This document shows, piece by piece, positions 25,818 through 34,686 of a DNA stretch of 43,816 nucleotides. A program made the translations under genes and the position numbers. This DNA comes from Motilimonas sp. E26. GTDB taxonomy: Bacteria; Pseudomonadota; Gammaproteobacteria; Enterobacterales; CBDFNC01. The notes under the pieces were generated by a model. The model searched no databases. It was not told the origin of the DNA and was given only the letters and a program-made list of their open reading frames with translations. Location of the stretch: the NCBI RefSeq assembly GCF_021278025.1, contig NZ_JAIBHJ010000030.1, forward strand, positions 1 to 43,816, given 5' to 3'. The number at the start of each line of letters is the position of its first letter. Within the stretch, counting starts at the first letter, position 1.

Positions 25818-26883
25818 CCAGCACCAGCTGCAATGCGTCAATCAAGCGTTGGTTATCTTGCTGGCTTTTTACCGCTAAGCGAATGTAGCGCTGATCCAAA
25901 CCATAAAAATTGCTGGCATCACGAATCACAATACCTTGCTTTAGTAAGCGCTGACGCAAATTAGAGGCGGTTAAACCAGTTGGCAGACGACACAAGACAA
26001 AGTTAACTCGGGATGGATAAACATGCCATCCCGCTAACTGATGTAGTTCTGTTAATAAGTATTCGCGCTGTTGTTGTAACCAACGAAGTGAGCCCTGTAT
26101 ATAGGCCTGATCTTGCAACGCACTGATAGCGGCCACTTCGGCAAGGGCATTAACACTCCAAGGCTCACGTTCATGATTGACCTGCTGGGTTAATTCTTGA
26201 TCGGCATTGATAGCGAAACCCAAACGAATGCCCGGCAACGCAAAAAACTTAGTTAAGGCGCGCACCACAAACACATGAGACAAGCCTAGATCTGCAATAC
26301 TTGGCGCATGACCATCATCAACAAACTCAATAAACGCTTCATCCACCAGCATGCGGCATTGATGCGCCAAAGCCAACTCAGCTAACCGCTTCATCTGTTC
26401 TTGCGCAATAAAGCCACCCGTTGGGTTATTAGGGTTACAAACAACCAATACATCATAATTGTGCTGCGCCAGCGCTAAAGCAATTTGCTCAGTGGATAGT
26501 TGAAAATTCAATTCACTGTCTAACACACAATAATCAACTTGCGCACCTGCGCTAGTCGCCGCTCGTTCATATTCAGCAAAAGTTGGCGCAACAATAAGAA
26601 TTCGGCGAGGCTTAATAGCCCTAAAATACAAATAAATCAGTTCGGTCGCACCATTACCATGAAGAATATGCGAAATGGGCTGATCGCAATAATTCGCCAA
26701 AGCTTGCCGTAATTTCACATATTCAGGATCAGGGTAAACCGTTAAACAACTCAGTTGTTCAACCAAGGCCGTCTTTACACTTTCAGGCAAACCAAGCGGA
26801 TTAATATTAGCGCTAAAATCCCACCACTCTTCAGTGTCAGTATCACGCGCTAGCTTATGTATATTTCCACCATGTAATTCCAT
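25813..26883 (-). CDS. cobD: L-threonine-O-3-phosphate decarboxylase CobD-like
   Basis: 356 residues, fold-type I PLP aminotransferase superfamily. CobD makes (R)-1-amino-2-propanol phosphate, which links the corrin ring to the nucleotide loop of cobalamin. Features fit the CobD/CobC branch: LHGGNIHKLARDTDTEEWWDFSANINPLGLP at the start, VVCNPNNPTGGFI, VDEAFIEFVD, the PLP Lys in VRALTKFFALPGIRLG, and RDASNFYGLDQRYIRLAVKS at the end. It directly follows cbiB (TAA then ATG with no gap), the enzyme that attaches its product. A histidinol-phosphate aminotransferase is the main alternative, but the neighbour argues against it. Confidence 0.88.
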   Translation of the reverse strand: MELHGGNIHKLARDTDTEEWWDFSANINPLGLPESVKTALVEQLSCLTVYPDPEYVKLRQALANYCDQPISHILHGNGATELIYLYFRAIKPRRILIVAPTFAEYERAATSAGAQVDYCVLDSELNFQLSTEQIALALAQHNYDVLVVCNPNNPTGGFIAQEQMKRLAELALAHQCRMLVDEAFIEFVDDGHAPSIADLGLSHVFVVRALTKFFALPGIRLGFAINADQELTQQVNHEREPWSVNALAEVAAISALQDQAYIQGSLRWLQQQREYLLTELHQLAGWHVYPSRVNFVLCRLPTGLTASNLRQRLLKQGIVIRDASNFYGLDQRYIRLAVKSQQDNQRLIDALQLVLA

Positions 26884-27843
26884 TTACATCCCACCTGCTA
26901 TCATTAACACCAACATTACGCCCCCAAGGCAAAGTAAAGAACAAACGAACATTAAGTTCAGGTTCTTATTGATTAACTCTGTGGTGAACGGTTTATTATT
27001 ATCTCCGATGGTCGGCTTGTTATAGCGTTGGCCAAAATACGACGTTACACCACCAAACTGCACCCCCAAGGCACCCGCAACGGCGGCTTCAGGATGAGCA
27101 GAATTAGGGCTGGCATGGTTTAAACGATCACGCCAAAATATGCGCCAAGCACTGCGCCAATCATAACGAAGCAAACATGCAGATAAGGGTAACAACACCG
27201 CCCCCGTTAGACGAGCAGGCAACCAGTTAGCCCAATCATCCAAACGTGCCGAGAACCAACCCAGTTCAAGGTAACGCTCATTTTTATAACCCCACATCGA
27301 ATCAAAGGTATTAATCGCTTTATAAGTCATGGCAAAAGCCAAACTAGCGCCGGGTAACCAAGGTGACACTAACGCACCTAGACACATGTAGAACAGCGGC
27401 GCAGTGATACCATCAACGGTATTTTCTGAGATAGTCTCCATCGCACTGCGGGTAATTTGGGCTTGTTCCATATCTGCCGTGTCTCGACTGACTAAGTAAC
27501 TAAGTTCTTTGCGTGCCAGCGCCATGTCTCCTTGATCTAAGATACGACAGACCTTTGCCCCTTCGTTATAAAGACTTCTTGTCGCTAGGCAAGTGTATAA
27601 AAAATAAAGCTCCACCAACCAATGAAGGTTGGCTAGCAGTAAACTCAGGCAAAAAACAAACACTAAAACAGTCAGATTAGCGCAAACCCCAAACACTTTC
27701 TTAGTCAGTGTTACTTTAGCCTGTAAACGTTCAGCGGCATTGATCAGTGCACCAATACCTTGCACAGGATGAGGAATGCGATACGGATCGCCAATAATAA
27801 GATCACAAAGATAAGCTAAAGCTATAACAATAGAAGGAAGCAT
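26884..27843 (-). CDS. cbiB: Adenosylcobinamide-phosphate synthase
   Basis: 319 residues, an integral membrane protein with about five hydrophobic helices. CbiB joins adenosylcobyric acid to aminopropanol phosphate. Signature blocks: AYLCDLIIGDPYRIPHPVQGIG at the N-terminus, SENTVDGITAPLFYMCLGAL in the middle, TYKAINTFDSMWGYKNERYLELG, and SPNSAHPEAAVAGALGVQFGG. It overlaps or abuts no gene upstream; a hairpin lies between it and prsT. No cobalamin riboswitch is visible in the 76 bases upstream. Confidence 0.94.
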   Translation of the reverse strand: MLPSIVIALAYLCDLIIGDPYRIPHPVQGIGALINAAERLQAKVTLTKKVFGVCANLTVLVFVFCLSLLLANLHWLVELYFLYTCLATRSLYNEGAKVCRILDQGDMALARKELSYLVSRDTADMEQAQITRSAMETISENTVDGITAPLFYMCLGALVSPWLPGASLAFAMTYKAINTFDSMWGYKNERYLELGWFSARLDDWANWLPARLTGAVLLPLSACLLRYDWRSAWRIFWRDRLNHASPNSAHPEAAVAGALGVQFGGVTSYFGQRYNKPTIGDNNKPFTTELINKNLNLMFVCSLLCLGGVMLVLMIAGGM

Positions 27844-27866
27844 TAAAGGGTCGCTAGTAACAGAAA

Positions 27867-27893
27867 GCGCTTAAGCTAACAAAACTTAAGCGC
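27867..27893 (-). terminator. Hairpin between prsT and cbiB
   Basis: GCGCTTAAG and CTTAAGCGC pair around a 9-base loop; on the minus strand TTTCTGTT follows. It may end or weaken the prsT transcript before cbiB. Confidence 0.5.
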
Positions 27894-27919
27894 AATAGGA
27901 AACTCCTATATATCAGAAA

Positions 27920-30721
27920 CTAAGATAACGACATGAGTAAAGCCTTACTCTCGGTTAAGGCTGGGTAATCTTGATGATTACTAATGAGCTTTTCTAACAC
28001 CACTTTCGCCGCTTCTTTTTTGCCGTTTTTAATCATCGCTTGCGCTAAATGGTATTGGATATCAGGATCGTCAGGCGCAAATTGCGCCGCGCGAGTAAGT
28101 AGCCGCTCTGCGGTGATGCCATCTCCTTTTTGCAATAAAATCACCGCTAAGGTGTCCATTACCCCTGCATTATCGGGCGCTAAATCATGGGCCGTTTCGG
28201 CATGACCAAGGGCTAAATCTGTTTTCCCTTGCTTTTGATAAAGCCAAGCTAGGTTGTTTTCAACATGCACATCAGGCTTAACTTGGGCACCTAACTTAAC
28301 TAAATTCTCAATGGCCTCTTGGTCACGACCCGCAACCATCAAATAATCAGCCAATACCCTGCGAGACAAAATATCGCTTTCATATTTATTAAGCCAATCC
28401 GTTAATACTTTAATCGCTTGATCCACTTGCCCAGCCGACCAGTGAACATTTGCCAATTGCAGGACCAGATAATTAGTCTCTGATACAGCTAACGCTTGTT
28501 GGTATAAATTTATCGACTCTGTGAAATTACCTTGAGCCAATTCAAGGCGAGCCTGCATTTCATCAACCACCACAGTGTTTGGGAATTTCTCACGATAGCC
28601 TTGTATGGCACGCCGCGCTGCCACGAACTCTCGCTGGCTTAACAATAAACGAATATCAAGCATAGCAATCGGCGGGTAAAAAGCATTAGCCTGAATCGCC
28701 TTATCTAACTCACTTCGTGCGGCAGGTAGCTCATTGCTCATGGCATATACAGTGGCTAAATGGAAATGCCCTAAATAACTGGCTGGATAGCGATCTACAA
28801 ATGATTCTAAACGAGATTTAGCCTCTTCCCACTGCTTATAGTATTGCAGCACCACACCACTATAGAACAAGATTTTGGCTTGCTCAGGTGTTGGTTGCGG
28901 GTGTTTTTCTAACATATTATTGGCCAACACTAAGGCTTGTTGTGGTTGGTTGTTAAAGTAAAAATACTCGATCATGGGAAGATTAGCAGCCATGCTATCG
29001 GGGTGATATTGCAGCGCTTGCCTTAAGTAAGCCAGACCTTGCTCTATCTCATTTTTACGCCGTGCGAGTAAATACAGCTGCAATAAACTACTCAAGTCTG
29101 TTTTATCTATCGTGAGTGCATCTAAATAATATTGCTTCGCCTGATCATAGTCTTTTTGCTGTAATGCTATTGCCGCTAGGTTCTGTAATGTTCCCAAGTT
29201 GGTGGGCTCTATTTCTCGGGCCGCTAAAAATGCCTGTTCAGCCAAATCAAGCTGTTGATTAAGGGCATAGGCTATCCCTTGTAATACCAGCCCCACTCCT
29301 TGTTCAGGCAAACGCGTTTGTAGCGCCTTAGCTCGTTGTAATACTTCGTTAAAGTCACCTTTTTTCAAATGACTAACAATCAGCGCAACTTCAATTTCTT
29401 CTTGATCTGGGAGCTTTTTCTTTATCTCTTCTAGCAGCTCAATCCCTTTATCAACATTAGGCTGTAAAAAGGCAGTCTGCGCCATCAGTAAATCAATCGA
29501 CTTATCATCTTGCGCAAGCTGTGCAGCTTGTTCAAATAACTGCTGCGACATTAAGAAATCATCATTTTGTAGTCGTGTTTGTCCTGCCGCTTTCAGTAAG
29601 CCGATGTCTTGCTGATTAAAATCAGAGGCGTTTAAAGCACTTAAGGTTTCGGTCGCCGCTAACTCATCGCCTAATTTGAACTGAATCGCCGCCTTTAATT
29701 TTAGCCCTTCGGCATAACTAGGATAAGCGTAAGTCACCTTCGAAACATGGGAAAACGCTTTCTCATATTGTTTAAGCGAGTAAGCACTTGCAGCTGAAAT
29801 AAAATGAGCTGCAATATGGTCATTGTCGATTTTAAGCACTTTATCAGCTGAAGCGAGTGCTTGCTCATAGTCCTTAGCTTGTAATTGTAGGTATGCTCTA
29901 AAGTAATTAGCTTCTATATGGTTAGGGATAATTTTAATTAACTTATCTAACTGCTGGTGTGCCAATTCGACTTGATTGGTCTGCACATAGAGACGCACAG
30001 GGTAGATTAATAATTCAGGGTTAGCATATTGCAGGGTTGCAGCATGATTAAACAAGGCTAGAGCAGCTTCAAACTCTTGTTTATCCATTAATAACTGCCC
30101 TTTCAATATTTGGGCTTTAACTAATTCGGGCTCTTTTCCCAAAGCCAAGTTGACGTTTGCTAGCGCTTCTTCTTGATCATCGAATGAGAGTGCTTGTAGC
30201 GCACTCGCAAATAATAACTCAGCCGTTACCACATCAAGGTCTTTAGCTTGTTTCAGTGTTGCTAAAGCAAGCTCAGGCCGATTAGCAAGTAGGTCTGCCT
30301 GAGCGGTCACTGCCAAAGCGTCAACCTCAAGTTCAACGGGCCAATCTTCTCGTTCGGCCAATACCTTCTTTAAGCGCGGCTCATTATTAAGCATTAATAA
30401 AACCTTGGCCAATTTGAGTTTAACTTCAGGCGAATCTTGTTGCGCAAGCGCTTTAGTTAGCTCTTTTTCGGCAAAAGGGTACATACCGATATAGATGTAG
30501 GAATCAGCCAGTTGTCTTTTGGCGTCGTTTCGCTCTGGGTTCACTTTAATGACATTTTTAAATTCGATAATCGCACTGCTATGCTCATTAGCTTGCTGAA
30601 ACGCTATCGCCTTTTCATAAGCCTCTTGTTCATTGATGCTGCTTTCTCCACAACCGACTAACAGTGTCAAACTAAGATATAAAATACTGACAATATAAGG
30701 TTTTACTCTCAAGCTAATCAT
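27920..30721 (-). CDS. prsT: PEP-CTERM system TPR-repeat lipoprotein, first copy
   Basis: 933 residues, the standard size of PrsT. A signal with lipobox LLVGC is followed by about 20 tetratricopeptide-type helical repeats (recurrent pattern A..Y..AL..P....A...L), then a C-terminal repeat region LGHAETAHDLAPDNAGVMDTLA. In genomes with the PEP-CTERM/exosortase system such proteins accompany the exosortase and are thought to help biofilm-matrix or exopolysaccharide export; the exact role is not proven. It is translated 18 bases after the FAD-dependent oxidoreductase gene, with AAAGGA before its ATG. A paralogue occurs at 34687-37479. Confidence 0.85.
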   Translation of the reverse strand: MISLRVKPYIVSILYLSLTLLVGCGESSINEQEAYEKAIAFQQANEHSSAIIEFKNVIKVNPERNDAKRQLADSYIYIGMYPFAEKELTKALAQQDSPEVKLKLAKVLLMLNNEPRLKKVLAEREDWPVELEVDALAVTAQADLLANRPELALATLKQAKDLDVVTAELLFASALQALSFDDQEEALANVNLALGKEPELVKAQILKGQLLMDKQEFEAALALFNHAATLQYANPELLIYPVRLYVQTNQVELAHQQLDKLIKIIPNHIEANYFRAYLQLQAKDYEQALASADKVLKIDNDHIAAHFISAASAYSLKQYEKAFSHVSKVTYAYPSYAEGLKLKAAIQFKLGDELAATETLSALNASDFNQQDIGLLKAAGQTRLQNDDFLMSQQLFEQAAQLAQDDKSIDLLMAQTAFLQPNVDKGIELLEEIKKKLPDQEEIEVALIVSHLKKGDFNEVLQRAKALQTRLPEQGVGLVLQGIAYALNQQLDLAEQAFLAAREIEPTNLGTLQNLAAIALQQKDYDQAKQYYLDALTIDKTDLSSLLQLYLLARRKNEIEQGLAYLRQALQYHPDSMAANLPMIEYFYFNNQPQQALVLANNMLEKHPQPTPEQAKILFYSGVVLQYYKQWEEAKSRLESFVDRYPASYLGHFHLATVYAMSNELPAARSELDKAIQANAFYPPIAMLDIRLLLSQREFVAARRAIQGYREKFPNTVVVDEMQARLELAQGNFTESINLYQQALAVSETNYLVLQLANVHWSAGQVDQAIKVLTDWLNKYESDILSRRVLADYLMVAGRDQEAIENLVKLGAQVKPDVHVENNLAWLYQKQGKTDLALGHAETAHDLAPDNAGVMDTLAVILLQKGDGITAERLLTRAAQFAPDDPDIQYHLAQAMIKNGKKEAAKVVLEKLISNHQDYPALTESKALLMSLS

Positions 30722-30739
30722 ATTAGTGTCCTTTAAAAT

Positions 30740-32341
30740 TTAGTCCTTTTCTTGATAGCGGCCAGGTGACAGTATCAAGTTAGGGTCTAAGACGCGTTTA
30801 ATATCATTAACAACCTTGATATACGCAGGCGCTGCAGCAGGTAGCATTTCCATTGCGCGCGTTGATAAGCGGTAAGGGAAGTAGCCTTCGCTGGTTAATG
30901 CGCTAAACAAAGCATCGTGACAAGCCAAAGCTTGTTGCTCTTCCTCTGGATTGTCTCTGTCATAAGTAATGCAAATAACGCAATCAATGCATCGTTCGGT
31001 TAATAAGGTCATTGAAATGGCAGGTTCAAAACCATATTCCAAAAGATATTTATAAACGAGATGCTCCAAGCGCGTTGCATGCTTTCCTGTCATCGGGGCA
31101 ACAGGGGCCAGCCAGAGTAAGCCACATTTATCTCGATCGGGATGTGCTTGATCCATCTCTGGCGGCGGCGTTTTTTTCCGCCAATAGGTACTTGGGATAA
31201 AGGCGTTAGTCGGAACGCCCTGTTTTAGTAAATAAACAGGTATGCTTTTATCAAGGGCGCCTTTTAAGTCAAAGCCTGTGATCATCTGATAAGGTTTTTG
31301 CACAAAACGCGCTAGCTTTAACAGATTGTCATCAAGAAACTTGATCTTGCGAGAAGGAATATTGGCCAACGCTTTTTTTATCTTGCGACGAGCAATAGCG
31401 ACTTCAAGCCAAGTGCCATATAACGCCCCCGAAGCATTCCACTCCTTCGCATCAAGTTGCTTTAAACGTTGCGCCAGCCACTCTCTGGAAAGAGGCGACT
31501 CTCCTTTCATTTCTTGCCAAGGGTATTGATCAAAAGCAGAAACAACCTTGTCGCCATTCACTAAATGCATGGCACTTTTTAGCGTGCCATCAAGTCGTAA
31601 TGGTCGCAAAGCATCGACCATAGGGCCAAAGTCTTCTTTATCCACACTACAAAAAAAAGCCTGAAAATAAGCTGGTTTAGGCATTAACCACACCGTCATT
31701 TGCGTTACAACTGCAAATGACGATTGGCTAAACAAACCATCTAAGTATGGGCCGACGCCCCAGTGATAGACCTCCGCCGCTTGCGCTTGTGGAAACCGAC
31801 CAAAGCCGGTTTTAAAACGCTCACCACTGGCTAACACTACCTCAAGACCACTAACGCTACCAAAATGATCACCATACGGGGTATGACCAAAACCGCGCTC
31901 CATGGTGTTGCCAATAATGCTGCAATCTTGTGAGGAACCGGTGGCATCCATCCACAAATGACCACCTTGCTGTTGTAGAAAATCGTATAGCTGTTTTTGC
32001 GTCACACCAGGCTCTAAGGTGACATAAGCCAAATCAGGGTCAAATTTAACTATTTTTGTCATCCGGCTTAAATCGAGAATAGTGCAACCATCGGCGGTAG
32101 GGACCGCAGAGCCATAACCCCAGTTTTTACCCGAGCTGATCGGATATAGTGGCTCTAGATGCTCGTTAGCCAACTTAACTAATGCTTGTACTTGTTCGGT
32201 TGAATTGGGTAGCAACACCGCCTTCACCTTGTTCGATGTTTCGTAAGTTGCGGTCTCGTAAGGGAGTAGCTGCTCGGGCGAGGCTAACACATGAGTTTCT
32301 CCGACAATCGCGGCATACTTATCTAGCAGTGTGTCTTCCAT
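30740..32341 (-). CDS. FAD-linked oxidoreductase of the VAO/4-cresol dehydrogenase type
   Basis: 533 residues. The FAD-binding fold is clear: SSGKNWGYGSAVPTADGC and VTLEPGVTQKQLYDFLQQQGGHLWMD, then the block GNTMERGFGHTPYGDHFGSV, a hallmark of vanillyl-alcohol oxidase and 4-cresol dehydrogenase relatives that act on para-substituted phenols. The C-terminus (YFPYRLSTRAMEML and NDIKRVLDPNLILSPGRYQ) fits as well. No signal peptide. It sits in an operon between an exosortase-associated acyltransferase and prsT, an unexpected place for a phenol oxidase. GGGGGAG precedes the ATG. Substrate unknown; see the related finding. Confidence 0.82.
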   Translation of the reverse strand: MEDTLLDKYAAIVGETHVLASPEQLLPYETATYETSNKVKAVLLPNSTEQVQALVKLANEHLEPLYPISSGKNWGYGSAVPTADGCTILDLSRMTKIVKFDPDLAYVTLEPGVTQKQLYDFLQQQGGHLWMDATGSSQDCSIIGNTMERGFGHTPYGDHFGSVSGLEVVLASGERFKTGFGRFPQAQAAEVYHWGVGPYLDGLFSQSSFAVVTQMTVWLMPKPAYFQAFFCSVDKEDFGPMVDALRPLRLDGTLKSAMHLVNGDKVVSAFDQYPWQEMKGESPLSREWLAQRLKQLDAKEWNASGALYGTWLEVAIARRKIKKALANIPSRKIKFLDDNLLKLARFVQKPYQMITGFDLKGALDKSIPVYLLKQGVPTNAFIPSTYWRKKTPPPEMDQAHPDRDKCGLLWLAPVAPMTGKHATRLEHLVYKYLLEYGFEPAISMTLLTERCIDCVICITYDRDNPEEEQQALACHDALFSALTSEGYFPYRLSTRAMEMLPAAAPAYIKVVNDIKRVLDPNLILSPGRYQEKD

Positions 32342-32432
32342 ATTACTCCCCCAATCCAGAATCGGTATTGTTGAGTGTAGTTAAGTTCTCCAATTAACGC
32401 CCCGTTAAAGACATGAAAAGCCATGGGCTGAA

Positions 32433-33254
32433 TTACTCTAAATGGCGAACATCTTTCGCCAACCCTTTTTCCAAGTTCAGATGCAACACTTTGAAGCCAG
32501 GTGACAAATTACGCAAAAATAAAATAGGGTTAATGTAATAAGGCGCTCGCTTACCATGGTACTCAACGGTAGGGCCAATTTGTTTAAATTTAATCCCAAC
32601 AAAGCGCATACTCCGTGCCAATCTAGGCTCCATCATCACAAAGCAATGCTCGATATCGCGATTAATCACAATTGAAGCCGCGCTTAAATAAAGGCCAATG
32701 GCAATAAAAGGAAAGCAACGAAGTTCTTTTTCTGAATAGGTTTCTTCATTCACCGCGCCAGTTTCAGCCCCAGCAAATTTATCAGCATTACGCCGACGAA
32801 ACTCAGCAGGCACAGCCAGACGAGATATTTCACAAATTTTGTTGCGATCAAAGTTAGCAGGGTTTAAGTGAGGATCAGTGATGGCACCTTGACAATATTT
32901 TTCTAAAGGTAGCTGCTGATCCGGCGTTTGTGGCGTTACGACACGGACACACCCGGCATAGTGATGGCTTGCCTTGTGCTCTATCACACAGAAGATAGAA
33001 AAAGGATCAAAATCATCCTGCTCCATACCATCTGGTCGAGATGGTTCAAAAGCAAGCTCTTCACAATAGACATGATGGCGGATTTTGTGTACTTCATCGC
33101 GAAGATGCTGTTCATGGGCAATAAGTGGTTTTAAGTATTCGTCAAAGTGATGAGCGATTTCGTTAGCTTCACGGCTTGCTTTGTATGATACAACCTTACG
33201 TATCAAATAATTGATACCGGGTAAGTGAATAATTTTTCGCTTAAGTTTGCCCAT
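32433..33254 (-). CDS. PEP-CTERM/exosortase-associated acyltransferase
   Basis: About 273 residues in the GNAT superfamily, of the putative exosortase-associated acyltransferase type related to N-acyl amino acid synthases and acyl-homoserine-lactone synthases. Visible: FDEYLKPLIAHEQHLRDEVHKIRHHVYCEELAFE, then HHYAGCVRVVTP, LPLEKYC, ICEISRLAVPAEFRRR and FPFIAIGLYLSAASIVINRDIEHCFVMMEPRLARSM. Product unknown. I start at the ATG at 33254, 6 bases after a GGAAG; the frame extends to a GTG at 33326 without a ribosome site. First gene of the acyltransferase-oxidoreductase-prsT run. Confidence 0.82.
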   Translation of the reverse strand: MGKLKRKIIHLPGINYLIRKVVSYKASREANEIAHHFDEYLKPLIAHEQHLRDEVHKIRHHVYCEELAFEPSRPDGMEQDDFDPFSIFCVIEHKASHHYAGCVRVVTPQTPDQQLPLEKYCQGAITDPHLNPANFDRNKICEISRLAVPAEFRRRNADKFAGAETGAVNEETYSEKELRCFPFIAIGLYLSAASIVINRDIEHCFVMMEPRLARSMRFVGIKFKQIGPTVEYHGKRAPYYINPILFLRNLSPGFKVLHLNLEKGLAKDVRHLE

Positions 33255-33390
33255 ATACCACTTCCATGACTGCATAATACGGAACCACTCAACCAGCCTA
33301 AAAGCTAACACAAATAAATAATCCACTATTTAATATGATACGACTGTCAGTATTTTTTACACTAGGCTAATTAATTGAATAGAAATAAGA

Positions 33391-33414
33391 AAGCACCTAG
33401 ACAACTAGGTGCTT
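33391..33414 (-). terminator. Terminator of the PEP-CTERM protein gene
   Basis: AAGCACCTAG and CTAGGTGCTT pair over 10 bases around a 4-base loop, just after the minus-strand stop at 33424. On the minus strand it is followed by TTCTTATTTC, a moderate T-rich tail. Confidence 0.7.
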
Positions 33415-33423
33415 GTGATTTTC

Positions 33424-34509
33424 TTAAGCTTGTTTCTTACGACGAATTTGCGAAAGTCCCAAAAGACCTAACCCAAACAATGCAATGGATGCTGGCTCAG
33501 GAACTTTAAGGGAGGCAGTTACCGTAGTCCCTGTTGTTGCTTGAAAGCTATACTCTCTACCATTAACAAGCAAGTCAGTTGAAGTTAATGTTAATGGGCC
33601 CGCGAAGCTGGCTGTACGCGAACCTGGAGCACCGTCCGTTCTAGAGCGAGAACGATTCAAATCTAAGCTAGCCCACTCTAGAATAATATCCCCCGTTAAT
33701 TCATCAACTAACTCAAATGTTTGACTGTATTCTGCTACTGCATTCGCACTTTCTGGGGCTGAAGGAAGCTCATCAACAAACGCTTCGGCAAATGCAGAAG
33801 CGTCGAATGAGATATTGAAGTGTGTGTCACCGCCAGTCCAAACAAAGGACACTGAAGAAGTTAACTGAGTATCCACGTCAGCAAACCCTAAGCCATCCGC
33901 CATCAATTCCACAGTGCTCTCAGCACCGACATGCGTACCTGTAGAAAGGTAGTCAAACACTTCTACATCAGGTGTAAGAGGATCTAAGTCATGATCAATA
34001 AATACCCCTGCACCATTAATAACACCATCCTGATTTAGGTCATAATCAATAGCGGTGCCACGTAGTAAGGAATCGGAGTACGAACGGTTGACCAAGTCCA
34101 GTGAACTGCTACTCATGATATTAGTGTTAAAGTCATTATTAATTAAGGTACAACCTGCACCAACACAATAGTCATTTGAATCAAGATCAATTTCCAATGA
34201 TGCTATAGACCCCCCAGAAGCAATGACATCAAATGGCAATACGGCGATGCCACCCTCTTCTTTAGTGACGCCATCTAAGGTCGCAGATAGACCCGTGCTG
34301 TTAGTACCAGAGGGCAAAGCACCTGAGGTTGAAGTTGGTCCAAAATTAAGATTCGAAAAATTCGTTCCACCATCATCATGAAAGCGGAGATTTTTCAATT
34401 CAATCGTGGCTGTAGCCAACACCCCAGTCGCCTGTGCGGGAAGTGCAAAACCTGCTAATACTGCTCCCGCTAGGGCAATATTAAGTGCTGTTTTCTTAAA
34501 CTTATCCAT
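33424..34509 (-). CDS. PEP-CTERM sorting-domain protein
   Basis: 361 residues. An N-terminal signal (MDKFKKTALNIALAGAVLAGFALPAQA) leads to a mature domain of mostly Ser/Thr/Asp/Gly-rich beta sequence without a recognised fold, and ends in the sorting signal KVPEPASIALFGLGLLGLSQIRRKKQA: the Pro-Glu-Pro box, a membrane helix and a basic end. An exosortase elsewhere in the genome should process it and place it at the surface. I start at the ATG at 34509 because GAGGTG precedes it by 6 bases; a GTG 9 bases upstream shares the frame. Its own sigma-54-type promoter is described at 34571. Confidence 0.9.
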   Translation of the reverse strand: MDKFKKTALNIALAGAVLAGFALPAQATGVLATATIELKNLRFHDDGGTNFSNLNFGPTSTSGALPSGTNSTGLSATLDGVTKEEGGIAVLPFDVIASGGSIASLEIDLDSNDYCVGAGCTLINNDFNTNIMSSSSLDLVNRSYSDSLLRGTAIDYDLNQDGVINGAGVFIDHDLDPLTPDVEVFDYLSTGTHVGAESTVELMADGLGFADVDTQLTSSVSFVWTGGDTHFNISFDASAFAEAFVDELPSAPESANAVAEYSQTFELVDELTGDIILEWASLDLNRSRSRTDGAPGSRTASFAGPLTLTSTDLLVNGREYSFQATTGTTVTASLKVPEPASIALFGLGLLGLSQIRRKKQA

Positions 34510-34570
34510 GGTGTACACCTCGTATGTTAGATGATTCTAAGGCGGTACAGCTGCCTCTGAAATCAGTATT

Positions 34571-34587
34571 TGCATACTTGGTGCCAG
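34571..34587 (-). promoter_or_regulatory. Sigma-54-type promoter of the PEP-CTERM gene
   Basis: On the minus strand CTGGCACCAAGTATGCA: GG and GC are exactly 10 bases apart, and all but one base of the -24/-12 consensus (TGGCAC, TTGCA) matches. It predicts a transcript start about 50 bases before the ATG. This fits reports that PEP-CTERM genes are under the PrsK/PrsR sigma-54-dependent two-component system. The enhancer-type upstream activator site was not found. Confidence 0.7.
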
Positions 34588-34686
34588 TTATTTTTAGGCT
34601 TATATTTTCAATGTGTTGGAGCTATTTCTATTACTAAGCAAGGGTCGATCTATAACACAGTGTAAAAGATCCTGACAGCGTGATGT

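Noticed and set aside
27844-27919. Possible cobalamin riboswitch before cbiB
   Set aside because: The gap is only 76 bases and is occupied by a simple hairpin; too short for the riboswitch fold.
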